This document shows, piece after piece, positions 9,015 to 17,622 of a DNA stretch of 64,000 bases (position 1 is the stretch's first letter; every line of letters starts with the position of its first letter). The notes under the pieces are model-generated. The model saw only the letters and a program-made list of their open reading frames with translations, was not told where the DNA came from and searched no databases. A program made the position numbers and the translations under genes. Origin of the DNA: Oceanobacillus luteolus (lineage in GTDB: Bacteria; Bacillota; Bacilli; Bacillales; Amphibacillaceae); the NCBI RefSeq assembly GCF_023715655.1, contig NZ_JAMBON010000001.1, forward strand, positions 372,001 to 436,000, in the 5' to 3' direction.

Positions 9015-10097
9015 TTACACTTTATTCTCTAATTGGTAAACATAAGCCAGAACTTCTGCTACAGCTTGATAAAATTCTTCGGGTATAGATTCCCCGATTT
9101 CAACCATGCCGTATAGAGACCTGGCAAGTGGTTTATCCTCTACGGTAACGACTTGATGCTTTTCAGCAATTTCTCTAATTTTAAGTGCGGTTCTATCCAT
9201 ACCTTTAGCTACTACATATGGTGCTAATGCCTTTTCTTCATCATATTTTAACGCTATTGCATAATGGGTCGGGTTGGTGATGACTACATCAGCTTCTGGC
9301 ACTTCAGCCATCATACGTCTGGTAGCCATCATACGCTGTTGTTCTTTAATCTTAGATTTGATGAGTGGGTCACCCTCCATATTTTTATACTCATCCTTTA
9401 TATCCTGTTTTGACATACGCATATTTTTTTCAAAGTCATAGCGCTGATATAAATAATCGAGTACTGCCAAAAATAAAAGTGCCGCCGTAGCAGCAAACCC
9501 CATAATGATAGCTATCCGGCCAAATAATGACAAAGCATTCTCAGCATTTTTAAATATAAGCATGAGCACTTCATCTTTATACAACCAAATGACAACAAAG
9601 GTGATTGTACCAATAAACGTGATTTTTAATAATGATTTTAACAATTCCACTAACGCTCTTACAGAAAAAATCCGCTTAGCACCTTGAATTGGATCCAATC
9701 TCTTCAAATCAAATTTAAGCGGCTCCGTCGACAATAAGAAGCCCCTGGTTTGAATTAAATTTGAACTGATTCCGGCAATGATTGCAAGCAGCATAATAGG
9801 CGCAAGGATTTTTGCTGCCTCCAAACTTGCCCCATTGAATACATAAGCAACAGATTCACTCGTAACATCCCAGTGTATCAAGTTCGTGAATGCTTCAATA
9901 AATAATAATGTCATCGTCTCCAACATAAAACCGCCAAAAATGAACAGAGCAAACAAACAAAATGTCAACAAGATAACGGTATTTATATCCTGACTTTTTG
10001 CGACTCTTCCTTTTCTCCGCTCATCCTGCCGTTTTTTCGGGGTCGCTTTTTCGGTTTTTTCACCTGAAAAAAACTGTAGATCCATCTTCAATTGCAT
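9015..10097 (-). CDS. flhB: flagellar export switch protein FlhB
   Basis: 360 residues. A basic N-terminus and four membrane helices (about 40-220) lead to a cytoplasmic domain with the self-cleavage site Asn275-Pro276-Thr277-His278. Cleavage between Asn and Pro switches export from rod/hook to filament substrates on a signal from FliK. The ATG at 10097 has GGGGGTG 8 nt upstream, better than the internal ATG at Met5. The cleaved C-terminal half closely resembles YlqH, encoded at 36271-36546. Confidence 0.97.
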   Translation of the reverse strand: MQLKMDLQFFSGEKTEKATPKKRQDERRKGRVAKSQDINTVILLTFCLFALFIFGGFMLETMTLLFIEAFTNLIHWDVTSESVAYVFNGASLEAAKILAPIMLLAIIAGISSNLIQTRGFLLSTEPLKFDLKRLDPIQGAKRIFSVRALVELLKSLLKITFIGTITFVVIWLYKDEVLMLIFKNAENALSLFGRIAIIMGFAATAALLFLAVLDYLYQRYDFEKNMRMSKQDIKDEYKNMEGDPLIKSKIKEQQRMMATRRMMAEVPEADVVITNPTHYAIALKYDEEKALAPYVVAKGMDRTALKIREIAEKHQVVTVEDKPLARSLYGMVEIGESIPEEFYQAVAEVLAYVYQLENKV

Positions 10098-10100
10098 CTA

Positions 10101-10883
10101 TCAAGCACCCCCGAATATTTGCAGTAATCCGCGCATTGCTCGAAACATTGTTCCGAATAAATTCTCTATCGCAGTAATGTATAAAGATAGGAAAATTAAA
10201 ATCGCTACAAAGCTCACTAGTATTTTCAATGGCAAACCAACAACAAACACATTCAGTTGTGGGACAGTACGAGCAATAATCCCTAGAGCGATATCAACAA
10301 GAAATAATGTACCAACAATAGGGATTGCCATTTGAAAAGCAATAATAAACATATAGTTGAAAGATTGTATAATGAATTCTGTAATCGAGCCATCTTCAAA
10401 CGGGATGAACGCATCGATTGAAATAAACTGATAACTTGTAAATATCCCATCAATTATTAAGTGATGACCATCCACTGCTAATAAAAATAATAAAGCAATC
10501 ATATAGAAGTATTGTCCAGTCAGTGGACTTTGTGCACCAGTCTGGGGATCGACCACATTCGCAATCGCAAACCCCATTTGAAAGTCAACAAACCCACCCG
10601 CAACTTGAATGGCGGACACAATAATGAATGCAAGCAGTCCTACGAGCAGCCCCACAAGTGCTTCCTTAACAATCAAAAAAATATATGTATGGTCAAGTAC
10701 AAATAAAGTTGAATCTATTGTTTGGAACAAAATTAATGCTAAAAAGAAACTGAAACCAATACGGAATGGTAATGGAATCGTCCGATAAGAAAACAATGGA
10801 ACAACTAAGAAAAACGACAATAATCGCACAAACACGAGTAAAAATATCGGTAACCGATTTATATCTATCAATTCTAACAACAT
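10101..10883 (-). CDS. fliR: flagellar export gate protein FliR
   Basis: 260-residue integral membrane protein with about six hydrophobic helices. With FliP and FliQ it forms the core of the flagellar type III secretion gate. The family pattern is clear in the first 60 residues and in the VDIALGIIARTVPQLNVFVV stretch (about residues 195-214). The gene lies 3 nt from each neighbour, so it is translated as part of the fliP-fliQ-fliR-flhB-flhA cluster. Confidence 0.96.
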   Translation of the reverse strand: MLLELIDINRLPIFLLVFVRLLSFFLVVPLFSYRTIPLPFRIGFSFFLALILFQTIDSTLFVLDHTYIFLIVKEALVGLLVGLLAFIIVSAIQVAGGFVDFQMGFAIANVVDPQTGAQSPLTGQYFYMIALLFLLAVDGHHLIIDGIFTSYQFISIDAFIPFEDGSITEFIIQSFNYMFIIAFQMAIPIVGTLFLVDIALGIIARTVPQLNVFVVGLPLKILVSFVAILIFLSLYITAIENLFGTMFRAMRGLLQIFGGA

Positions 10884-10886
10884 CTT

Positions 10887-11165
10887 CTAACCTACTAATG
10901 CATTTAAATTTTGAAATATGTCGGCAGCAAATTCAACCATGGTTGATAACATCCAGGGACCAAAAAATATGAGTCCAATCAAAACTGCCACTATTTTTGG
11001 TATAAATGCTAACGTTTGTTCCTGTATTTGTGTTGTCGCCTGAAAGATACTGACCAAAAGCCCAACCGCTAAAGCAAGGATGAGCAACGGCCCTGTAACA
11101 AGTAATACCGTATAAATGCCTCGCTCAGCCAACGCTAAAACAAGTTCGCTCGACATTTGAAACAC
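10887..11165 (-). CDS. fliQ: flagellar export gate protein FliQ
   Basis: 92 residues with two hydrophobic helices (about 15-40 and 50-75), the standard FliQ size and layout. Family motifs include LLVTGPLLILALAVGLLVS and the TQIQEQTLAFIPK loop. It is a small subunit of the FliPQR export channel, in the usual place between fliP and fliR. Confidence 0.96.
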   Translation of the reverse strand: MFQMSSELVLALAERGIYTVLLVTGPLLILALAVGLLVSIFQATTQIQEQTLAFIPKIVAVLIGLIFFGPWMLSTMVEFAADIFQNLNALVG

Positions 11166-11186
11166 CTTCTTTTAGAAATATACAAG

Positions 11187-11852
11187 CTAAAATCCACTTA
11201 ACAAGGAATGCGTAATGAGATACCATCCATCTACCAGTACAAATAACAATATCTTAAAGGGTAGTGATATCATTACAGGTGGCAGCATCATCATCCCCAT
11301 TGACATCAATATACTCGCAACTGCCATATCAATAACTAAAAATGGGATGAAAATCATAAAACCCATTTGAAATGCTGTTTTCAATTCACTTATTGCAAAA
11401 GCAGGAATTAATGTAGTTAATGGTATATCCTGAATGGTCTCCGGTGGTTCAGCACCGGAATAGTTTAGAAATAAAGCAAGATCCTTTTGACGAGTATGTT
11501 GCGCCATAAACTCCTTCATCGGTACACTAGCATTCTCGTATGCCTCATCCAAAGAAATTTCTTCAGAAAATAAGGGATCAAGGGCGTCATCATATACTTC
11601 AGAAAAAGTAGGTGCCATAATAAAAAAGGTCAGAAACAATGCCAAACCAATCAATACTTGATTGGGTGGCATTTGTTGAGTAGCAAGACTCGTTCGGACG
11701 AATGATAGAACAATGATAATCCTTGTAAAACTGGTCATTAATATTAGAATTCCAGGAGCTAAAGAAAAAATAGTCAGTAAGAGGATTAATTTAACGGATG
11801 TAGCTACATTCGTTGGGTCCGAACTTGAAAATATATCTATGAATTCATTCAT
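11187..11852 (-). CDS. fliP: flagellar export gate protein FliP
   Basis: 221 residues, shorter at the N-terminus than proteobacterial FliP and without an obvious cleaved signal peptide, as in Bacillus. Four membrane helices are visible, with the conserved segment LSFVRTSLATQQMPPNQVL (about 49-67) and a C-terminal helix rich in methionine and proline. It is the core pore subunit of the flagellar export gate. The ATG overlaps the fliO stop as ATGA. Confidence 0.97.
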   Translation of the reverse strand: MNEFIDIFSSSDPTNVATSVKLILLLTIFSLAPGILILMTSFTRIIIVLSFVRTSLATQQMPPNQVLIGLALFLTFFIMAPTFSEVYDDALDPLFSEEISLDEAYENASVPMKEFMAQHTRQKDLALFLNYSGAEPPETIQDIPLTTLIPAFAISELKTAFQMGFMIFIPFLVIDMAVASILMSMGMMMLPPVMISLPFKILLFVLVDGWYLITHSLLSGF

Positions 11853-12496
11853 TCTCGATCTTCCTTGCGCCTATCAATGATAGTTCTACGATTTTTTTGC
11901 AGGCGATTCAGCTCCTGTTGAAAAAGCTTATTAAAAGGCTTTTCTTTATTACCACTAGTCTTTTTATGTTGAAATACTGAAGAAACTATATTCTTAGCAC
12001 TCATTTCCAAAGATTGTTCTTCCCTAGCCTGCCTCGCCTGCATAATTTCTTTTATAATACTTTGATCTTCAACTTCTTCTAATAAAGTGACATTTTCTCC
12101 AACACCAATTAAATAGATTCGGTCGCCTAACCGGACTAATTGTACAGATTTATTTTGACCGACAGAAATTCCGCCAACATTTTCTAGACTATTGATTTGG
12201 TTACCAATCTTATTTCTCCGTTTTAAGAAGTACAATGATGCATAAATTAGACCAAGTACGAGCAATAAAGCGAATACTAACCTTACGAGCTCAAAAAACA
12301 AGGAGCCGGGCTCCTCCTCCTGTAAAACAACTGTCTGATCTTGTTCTTCCTCATCGATGAGTGGTTCTTCACAAGATTCCGGTTGCTCTAAACATTCATT
12401 TACATAATCTACCTCAGCTTGGATAGAGACGGGCTCAATGAAAGACAAAAAACTTACAGCCAATAAAATTACAAAAAGCTTTAATACATTCTTCAT
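11849..12496 (-). CDS. fliO: flagellar export assembly protein FliO (FliZ)
   Basis: 215 residues. It has an N-terminal signal-like hydrophobic segment (about 5-27), an acidic extracytoplasmic stretch rich in Glu and Gln, a second membrane helix (about 72-92), then a basic cytoplasmic domain with the FliO motif around GNQINSLENVGGISVGQNKSV. It helps FliP assemble. The long acidic region and double-membrane layout match the FliZ/FliO form of Bacillus. It lies between cheY and fliP. Confidence 0.92.
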   Translation of the reverse strand: MKNVLKLFVILLAVSFLSFIEPVSIQAEVDYVNECLEQPESCEEPLIDEEEQDQTVVLQEEEPGSLFFELVRLVFALLLVLGLIYASLYFLKRRNKIGNQINSLENVGGISVGQNKSVQLVRLGDRIYLIGVGENVTLLEEVEDQSIIKEIMQARQAREEQSLEMSAKNIVSSVFQHKKTSGNKEKPFNKLFQQELNRLQKNRRTIIDRRKEDRE

Positions 12497-12509
12497 TTAA
12501 CAGTGATCT

Positions 12510-12872
12510 CTATCCTAATGCCTTTTGAATAGCTTCCAATACACGATCTGCCTGGAATGGTTTAACAATAAAGTCTTTCGCACCAGCTTGGATTGCATCA
12601 ATTACCATTGCTTGCTGTCCCATAGCAGAACACATGATGACAACTGCATCTGGGTTGATTGTTTTAATTTCCTTTAAAGCTGAAATTCCATCCATTTCAG
12701 GCATGGTAATATCCATCGTCACTAAATCTGGCTGCAGTTCCTTGAATTTCTCCACTGCTTCTCTTCCATCTTGAGCCTCTCCTACAACCTCATAGCCATT
12801 TTTTGTAAGTATATCTTTTATCATCATACGCATAAATGCTGCATCATCGACAATTAAAATTTTCTTAGACAT
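12510..12872 (-). CDS. cheY: chemotaxis response regulator CheY
   Basis: 120-residue stand-alone receiver domain. CheY-P binds the switch proteins FliM and FliY; in Bacillus this favours smooth swimming. All signature residues are present: Asp9, Asp10, phospho-acceptor Asp54, Ser82 and Lys104. It sits between fliY and fliO, as in B. subtilis, next to the genes for its targets. The dedicated kinase gene cheA is not found in the window. Confidence 0.97.
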   Translation of the reverse strand: MSKKILIVDDAAFMRMMIKDILTKNGYEVVGEAQDGREAVEKFKELQPDLVTMDITMPEMDGISALKEIKTINPDAVVIMCSAMGQQAMVIDAIQAGAKDFIVKPFQADRVLEAIQKALG

Positions 12873-12895
12873 CTAAATTCCTCCTAAAAATCAAG

Positions 12896-14089
12896 TTATT
12901 TTAATTTCATTATTCGATCAGATTGACTAATAATATCTGTTACCCGTACTCCGAAATTTTCCTCAATGACAACGACTTCGCCTTCTGCAATCAACTTGCC
13001 ATTAACCAAGATATCAACTGGTTCACCTGCAAGTTTATCTAACTCAACAATGGATCCTTGAGATAAGTCAAGAATATCTTTGATGGTTTTCTTTGTCCTG
13101 CCTAGTTCGACCGTCACTTTAAGAGGAATATCCAATAACATGTTCAAATTACTTTGTTCGTTGCTGGATAATTGTGTTGGTTCAAATTCTGCGAATGTCG
13201 CCTGTTCAATTGATGCATCTTGCTGATTGTATGTATTACCTAGAAATTGAGGTTGATTCCTCTTGTTATCAACACGATCATCAAAGGATTCCCGATCCAT
13301 AAACGTGGAATCAACTTGTTCATTGGATTCTATTGATCTATCTGGTATTTTGACAGGATTTTCTACAATAGTTGTAGCTGCAGTTTCCTCTTGCACAGGT
13401 ATGTCGATCGGCTCCGAATCTCCTGTATCCAACAACTGATTCACTAATTCTTTAGCAAAGCTAAGAGGAATCAACTGCATCATATTTGAATCAATCAGGT
13501 CACCTACGATAAGCCTGAAAAACACTTTTACATATACATCTTCTTGAAATATTTCTTTTGCATCACTTTCAATTGTACCTTCAATAATTGTTGGTGGAGA
13601 AATATCGACTGTTTTATTAAACACGGTCGACATACTTGTTGCTGCAGTTCCCATCATCTGATTCATCGCTTCTTGAACTGCACTCAAATATATTTCTGGT
13701 AAAGATTCATCTGGGTTTGTGCCATCTCCTCCGAGCATAATATCTGCAATTATTGCAGCATCTCTAGCTTTTATAACGAGTACATTTCTTCCACTGAATC
13801 CTTTTGTATAATCGACCTGAATACTAACAGGTTGAAAAGTTAATTCACCTGCTAATTCATCCTTTTCAATAATACTAACGGAAGGAGTAGTGATTTCGAC
13901 TTTCTGGTTAAGTAAAGTGGAAAGTGCAGTAGCAGAACTTCCAAATGAAATATTCCCAATTTCACCGATTGTATCAATCTCTATGTCTGATAAGTGTATA
14001 GATGGTTCTGCTTCGTGGTTTTTATCATTTTCTGTACTTATATTTAATAATGCATCAATTTCATCTTGAGATAACATACCGTCATTCAT
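12896..14089 (-). CDS. fliY: flagellar switch protein and CheY-P phosphatase FliY
   Basis: 397 residues with three parts. A FliM-like N-terminal peptide (LSQDEIDALLN, residues 6-16) binds CheY-P. A CheC-type phosphatase region carries both active motifs (Asp39-Glu43-Asn46 and Ser136-Glu140-Asn143). A low-complexity linker leads to a C-terminal SpoA/FliN domain (about 315-395) that forms the lower C-ring. It overlaps the fliM stop by 8 nt. Confidence 0.97.
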   Translation of the reverse strand: MNDGMLSQDEIDALLNISTENDKNHEAEPSIHLSDIEIDTIGEIGNISFGSSATALSTLLNQKVEITTPSVSIIEKDELAGELTFQPVSIQVDYTKGFSGRNVLVIKARDAAIIADIMLGGDGTNPDESLPEIYLSAVQEAMNQMMGTAATSMSTVFNKTVDISPPTIIEGTIESDAKEIFQEDVYVKVFFRLIVGDLIDSNMMQLIPLSFAKELVNQLLDTGDSEPIDIPVQEETAATTIVENPVKIPDRSIESNEQVDSTFMDRESFDDRVDNKRNQPQFLGNTYNQQDASIEQATFAEFEPTQLSSNEQSNLNMLLDIPLKVTVELGRTKKTIKDILDLSQGSIVELDKLAGEPVDILVNGKLIAEGEVVVIEENFGVRVTDIISQSDRIMKLK

Positions 14090-15077
14090 GGGTGTTTACC
14101 CCCTTTTCAATTTCTTCCAATATTTGTACGGCTATTTTTTTCTTTAGTTGACCAGGTTGTACATAAAACTTAGGTTCTTGATTAATCGTCAAAGTTAGTG
14201 GGTCACCAATTTGTTGCTCTAGAGAAACAACATCATTTATGCCCAGCTTTAAAAATTCATTAATGGTTATTCTTGTTTCGCCTAATATTGCTTGAACATC
14301 TACTTTCGTTGTTTGGAGATTGCTGCTAAGCTTTTGAAAAGCTTCCTCATCTCGTTCATCAGTCGTGTTATCCATCCAATAGTGGGCAGATAATTTAGGA
14401 ATGATTGGCTCTAATAATGTGTGTGGAATACATAAATTAATCATTCCTGAAGCTTCTCCGATTTCGGCAGACATAGATACGACAACTACTGTGTCATTAG
14501 GTGCCACCATTTGAATAAATTGTGGATTTTCTTCAAATTCTTCGAGTACTGGGGATACATCTACGAGTGAGGACCATGCCTCTTTTAACGTCCCTGTTGC
14601 CTTTTCAAATATCTGATTTAATAGTATCTTTTCAATTTCAGTGAGGCTTTCCGTTTTTGTCACTGAAGTCCCCTTACCACCAAGGATACGGTCTAGCAAT
14701 GCGTATGCAACATTAGGGTTGATTTCAATGACCATGCTCCCTTTAAGTGGTGACATACTATAAATGTTCAACACGGTTAAAGATGAAATCGAGCGGATAA
14801 ATTCCTCATATGGCACTTGGTCCACCGATTCTACACCAATATGTACGTAAGTGCGTAACTGTGAAGATAGGAAAGTTGTCAACATTCTCGCATAGTTTTC
14901 ATGGATTCTTGAAATACTGCGAATCTGATCCTTTGAAAACCGTAACGCCCGTTTAAAGTCATATACACGGATTTTCTTTTCCTCTTCTTCTTTTTTTAAT
15001 TCTTCTGCATCCATTTCACCTGATGTGATTGCAGAAAGTAATACATCAATTTCATTTTGAGAAAGAATTTCCTCCAT
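14082..15077 (-). CDS. fliM: flagellar motor switch protein FliM
   Basis: 331 residues. The N-terminal CheY-P-binding peptide LSQNEIDVLLSAI lies at residues 5-17. A middle CheC-like domain without the phosphatase motifs (about 45-230) includes the GGKGTS turn. A C-terminal SpoA domain (about 250-325) contains LKLGINDVVSLEQQIGDPL. It forms the C-ring middle tier between FliG and FliY. The preceding gene is fliL, 30 nt away. Confidence 0.97.
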   Translation of the reverse strand: MEEILSQNEIDVLLSAITSGEMDAEELKKEEEEKKIRVYDFKRALRFSKDQIRSISRIHENYARMLTTFLSSQLRTYVHIGVESVDQVPYEEFIRSISSLTVLNIYSMSPLKGSMVIEINPNVAYALLDRILGGKGTSVTKTESLTEIEKILLNQIFEKATGTLKEAWSSLVDVSPVLEEFEENPQFIQMVAPNDTVVVVSMSAEIGEASGMINLCIPHTLLEPIIPKLSAHYWMDNTTDERDEEAFQKLSSNLQTTKVDVQAILGETRITINEFLKLGINDVVSLEQQIGDPLTLTINQEPKFYVQPGQLKKKIAVQILEEIEKGVNTHE

Positions 15078-15107
15078 CTTGTAACCTCACCTCCAAGCAG
15101 GAGCCTT

Positions 15108-15524
15108 TTACTGCAATATCTTATTAATGGTATAGACTTCCGTAACGGCACCATCAACCATCACTTCATTAAGTCTATCTTTAATAGTTGCTTCAAGTCC
15201 TGTTAAACCTTCTTTGAAATCTTCTTCGTTCATAACGGCTAACTCTTTAATTAAAATATTTACTAATTGAAAGTCCCGTTTACTAACTTCAGCGTGAGCG
15301 TCTTTTCCATCTGTCAAAATCTGAAATTGAATTCTGACAAAAGTACCGTCCTGCAAGTCTGTAGTAATTTCCGGGGTTTGATAGGAATATTCGACAATCT
15401 CATCAATCGTCAATTCTTTTTCGTCATCTGCCCCTTCTACATTAAGAATAACAATAATGAATGCAATGGCAGCAATTAATAGGATAGCTAACGATGTCAT
15501 CATAATCTTTACTAATTTACTCAT
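15108..15524 (-). CDS. fliL: flagellar basal body-associated protein FliL
   Basis: 138 residues from the ATG at 15524 (GGTGA ribosome site 5 nt upstream; an in-frame GTG at 15533 lies closer to the site). One N-terminal membrane helix (about 8-28) is followed by an extracytoplasmic FliL domain with the typical C-terminal region (KDRLNEVMVDGAVTEVYTIN). FliL surrounds the stator and helps torque. The start overlaps the swrD stop. Confidence 0.93.
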   Translation of the reverse strand: MSKLVKIMMTSLAILLIAAIAFIIVILNVEGADDEKELTIDEIVEYSYQTPEITTDLQDGTFVRIQFQILTDGKDAHAEVSKRDFQLVNILIKELAVMNEEDFKEGLTGLEATIKDRLNEVMVDGAVTEVYTINKILQ

Positions 15525-15735
15525 TCTGGTCACCTACTTGTTTATATACCTGTTGCAGGCCAATTTCTTTATAATAATTTTGAATCAATACGAGCACTTC
15601 TTCAGGCGGATTTTGAACGATTACTTTCTTGCCATTGATTAAGGTGATCGTCGTATCTGGCATCGCCTGGACCTGCTCAATTAAAAGTGCGTTTAAAGAA
15701 AATAAATCGCCGTTCAACTTCTTCAATTGAATCAT
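15517..15735 (-). CDS. swrD: swarming motility protein SwrD (FlbD/YlzI family)
   Basis: 72-residue FlbD-family protein with the family core MIQLKKLNG...LIEQVQAMPDTTITLINGKK. In B. subtilis SwrD (YlzI) raises flagellar power for swarming, probably by acting on the stator. It sits between the hook gene and fliL as in B. subtilis and overlaps fliL. Confidence 0.92.
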   Translation of the reverse strand: MIQLKKLNGDLFSLNALLIEQVQAMPDTTITLINGKKVIVQNPPEEVLVLIQNYYKEIGLQQVYKQVGDQNE

Positions 15736-15784
15736 AGATTTGGGCGGGAGTGCCTATACAGTTCAAGCACTCCCTACCTCCTTA

Positions 15785-16687
15785 TTATCGTTTTAGATTT
15801 ACTAGTTCTTGTAGAATTTCATCAGACGTGGTAATTATTCTCGAATTCGCTTGGAAACCACGTTGTGCAGAGATCATCTCTGTAAACTCTTCTGCTAAAT
15901 CAACATTGGACATTTCTAAAGAATTGCTGATTATTTGTGATGAAGTACTTTCTTCAGGCAGTACTCTTTCAACTCCACCAGAGTTTTGCGACTCTCTATA
16001 TAAATTATTTCCTTCTTTCGTTAGGCCAGTTGGGTTCGCGAAGTTGGCAAGTCCAATTTGCCCTGCTACTTGATTCTCCCCGTTGGCATCAATGTAATTA
16101 ACCGTTCCATTTGTTGAAATATTGAAACTTTGTGCATCTAACGGAATACGAAGCACACCCGGAGCGTTACTGTCGACAGGATTCCCATCCACATATTCGA
16201 AACCTACTAAATACATACCTTCTGAGTTTACAATAAACCCACGGTCATCCAAGTAAAAGTTACCAGCTCTTGTATAGAAACGGTCTTCTACTTGTGCTGC
16301 ATTTCCACCGCCGGCAGCATCAAAATTAATCGGAACAAAAGTATTTCCCTCACCATTTGGGGTTTCAACAAGCACAACTTCAAACATCCCATCTCCCTGA
16401 ATGGAAAGGTCTAGTGGATTGTTTGTTGTTTGACGAAACCCTTGTGTATGAATGTTATTAATCGTACCTAATTGTGCCCCTAGTCCAATCTGAGAGGCGT
16501 TCACACCACCACGCGCACCAGTCGATCCTTGTGCACCCGATGCTGTTTGACTCATCATTTCTTGGAACGTAACTTGTCCTTTCTTAAAACCTACTGTACT
16601 AACGTTTGCAATGTTGTTCCCGATGACATCCAATTTAGTTTGGAAGTTTTTCATACCTGAAATTCCAGCATACATTGATCGTAACAT
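15785..16687 (-). CDS. flgE: flagellar hook protein (FlgE, also annotated FlgG)
   Basis: 300 residues. The N-terminal rod/hook signature (ANVSTVGFKKGQ, about residues 28-39) and C-terminal helix (VDLAEEFTEMISAQRGFQAN, about 261-280) are those of the FlgE/FlgF/FlgG family; the middle is the variable surface domain. In Bacillus the product of this locus is the hook subunit, although databases often call it FlgG because it is short. It has an AAAGGAGAAATG ribosome site and follows flgD and the small TIGR02530-type gene. Confidence 0.9.
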   Translation of the reverse strand: MLRSMYAGISGMKNFQTKLDVIGNNIANVSTVGFKKGQVTFQEMMSQTASGAQGSTGARGGVNASQIGLGAQLGTINNIHTQGFRQTTNNPLDLSIQGDGMFEVVLVETPNGEGNTFVPINFDAAGGGNAAQVEDRFYTRAGNFYLDDRGFIVNSEGMYLVGFEYVDGNPVDSNAPGVLRIPLDAQSFNISTNGTVNYIDANGENQVAGQIGLANFANPTGLTKEGNNLYRESQNSGGVERVLPEESTSSQIISNSLEMSNVDLAEEFTEMISAQRGFQANSRIITTSDEILQELVNLKR

Positions 16688-16772
16688 TTTTCATTTCTCC
16701 TTTAATTGTTGTCAATTTGATTAGCTATTTCTATCTGTCCATAGCTATGAAGGCTTCCTTTACAGGTCCAGC

Positions 16773-17153
16773 CTACTCATCAATTAGAATGGTACCGTTA
16801 ATATTCGTGAATATTCGGCTATCATTCTCTCCACGGTCCATAGCGGTTACCACTGTATTATTTTTTGCACTGATTAATAGAGTTGCATTATTCAAAACAA
16901 CCAGTGAATCAGTGACGCCTTTCTGTCTAGCTTCATTTACTTTTTCGCCAATCGTGTGCCAAAGCTTTTCAGGAATATCGATATTCCGCTCACGAATCCG
17001 CTCTGATGCATGCTTGCTTATTTTAAGTGGATGTTGTTCATTTAGAACTTCCCTAAATGTAATACTCGGTTTTTTTTGCTTTGGCGGAATGGAAGTGGGA
17101 AATTGTACTGCATGCTTTGGTACTTGATGTATCCGATGGTCCATACCATTCAC
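16773..17153 (-). CDS. flagellar operon protein, TIGR02530 type
   Basis: 126 residues. It matches in layout the small flagellar operon proteins classed as TIGR02530 in Firmicutes: a short basic N-terminus, then a core with the HASERIRERNIDIPEKLWHT stretch (about residues 48-67) and an ALLISAKNNTVVTAMDR-like segment. No signal peptide or membrane segment. Its position between flgD and the hook gene suggests a role in hook assembly, which is inference from context. Confidence 0.8.
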   Translation of the reverse strand: MNGMDHRIHQVPKHAVQFPTSIPPKQKKPSITFREVLNEQHPLKISKHASERIRERNIDIPEKLWHTIGEKVNEARQKGVTDSLVVLNNATLLISAKNNTVVTAMDRGENDSRIFTNINGTILIDE

Positions 17154-17166
17154 ATCCTTTTAATTC

Positions 17167-17613
17167 TTATTCGTTTCCCTTGCTTTTCACTGTTATCACT
17201 GCATCCGCGTAAATCTTATCACCGTTCTCTAATTCTAGAATAGCCCAACCATCCTTTTGGCTCACAGCTATCACTTCACTTGTTTTGTTTTCTGAAGCTT
17301 CTTCTGGAGATGCTAGATTTTCCTTTTCATAAGAAACAACTTTTCCAATCATATGGCTATATTCAATTACTGGTGAAATCAATTGACTTTGCACTAGCAT
17401 TTCAATCGAATTCGTCATATTCATGATTTGCTCAAGGGAAGAAAGTTGTGTCATCTGAGCTACCATTTCTTTACTATTCATTGGATCGGTTGGATCCTGT
17501 TGCTGCATTTGAGCCATCAATATTTTCAGAAAACCTTCTTTATCAAGTTGTGGATTTGGTTCCCTTGTTTTCGTTTGATTAGTTAAGAATAATGACGGAT
17601 CAATTTTATTCAT
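17167..17613 (-). CDS. flgD: hook-cap scaffold protein FlgD
   Basis: 148 residues from the ATG at 17613, which has AGGTGA 5 nt upstream; an in-frame GTG at 17622 sits on that site. The N-terminal FlgD motif is clear: FLKILMAQMQQQDPTDPM, then the KEMVAQMTQLSSLEQ segment. The C-terminal tudor/Fn3 part is short, as in Bacillus. It caps the growing hook. The start codon region overlaps the fliK stop. Confidence 0.95.
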   Translation of the reverse strand: MNKIDPSLFLTNQTKTREPNPQLDKEGFLKILMAQMQQQDPTDPMNSKEMVAQMTQLSSLEQIMNMTNSIEMLVQSQLISPVIEYSHMIGKVVSYEKENLASPEEASENKTSEVIAVSQKDGWAILELENGDKIYADAVITVKSKGNE

Positions 17614-17622
17614 GGTTTTCAC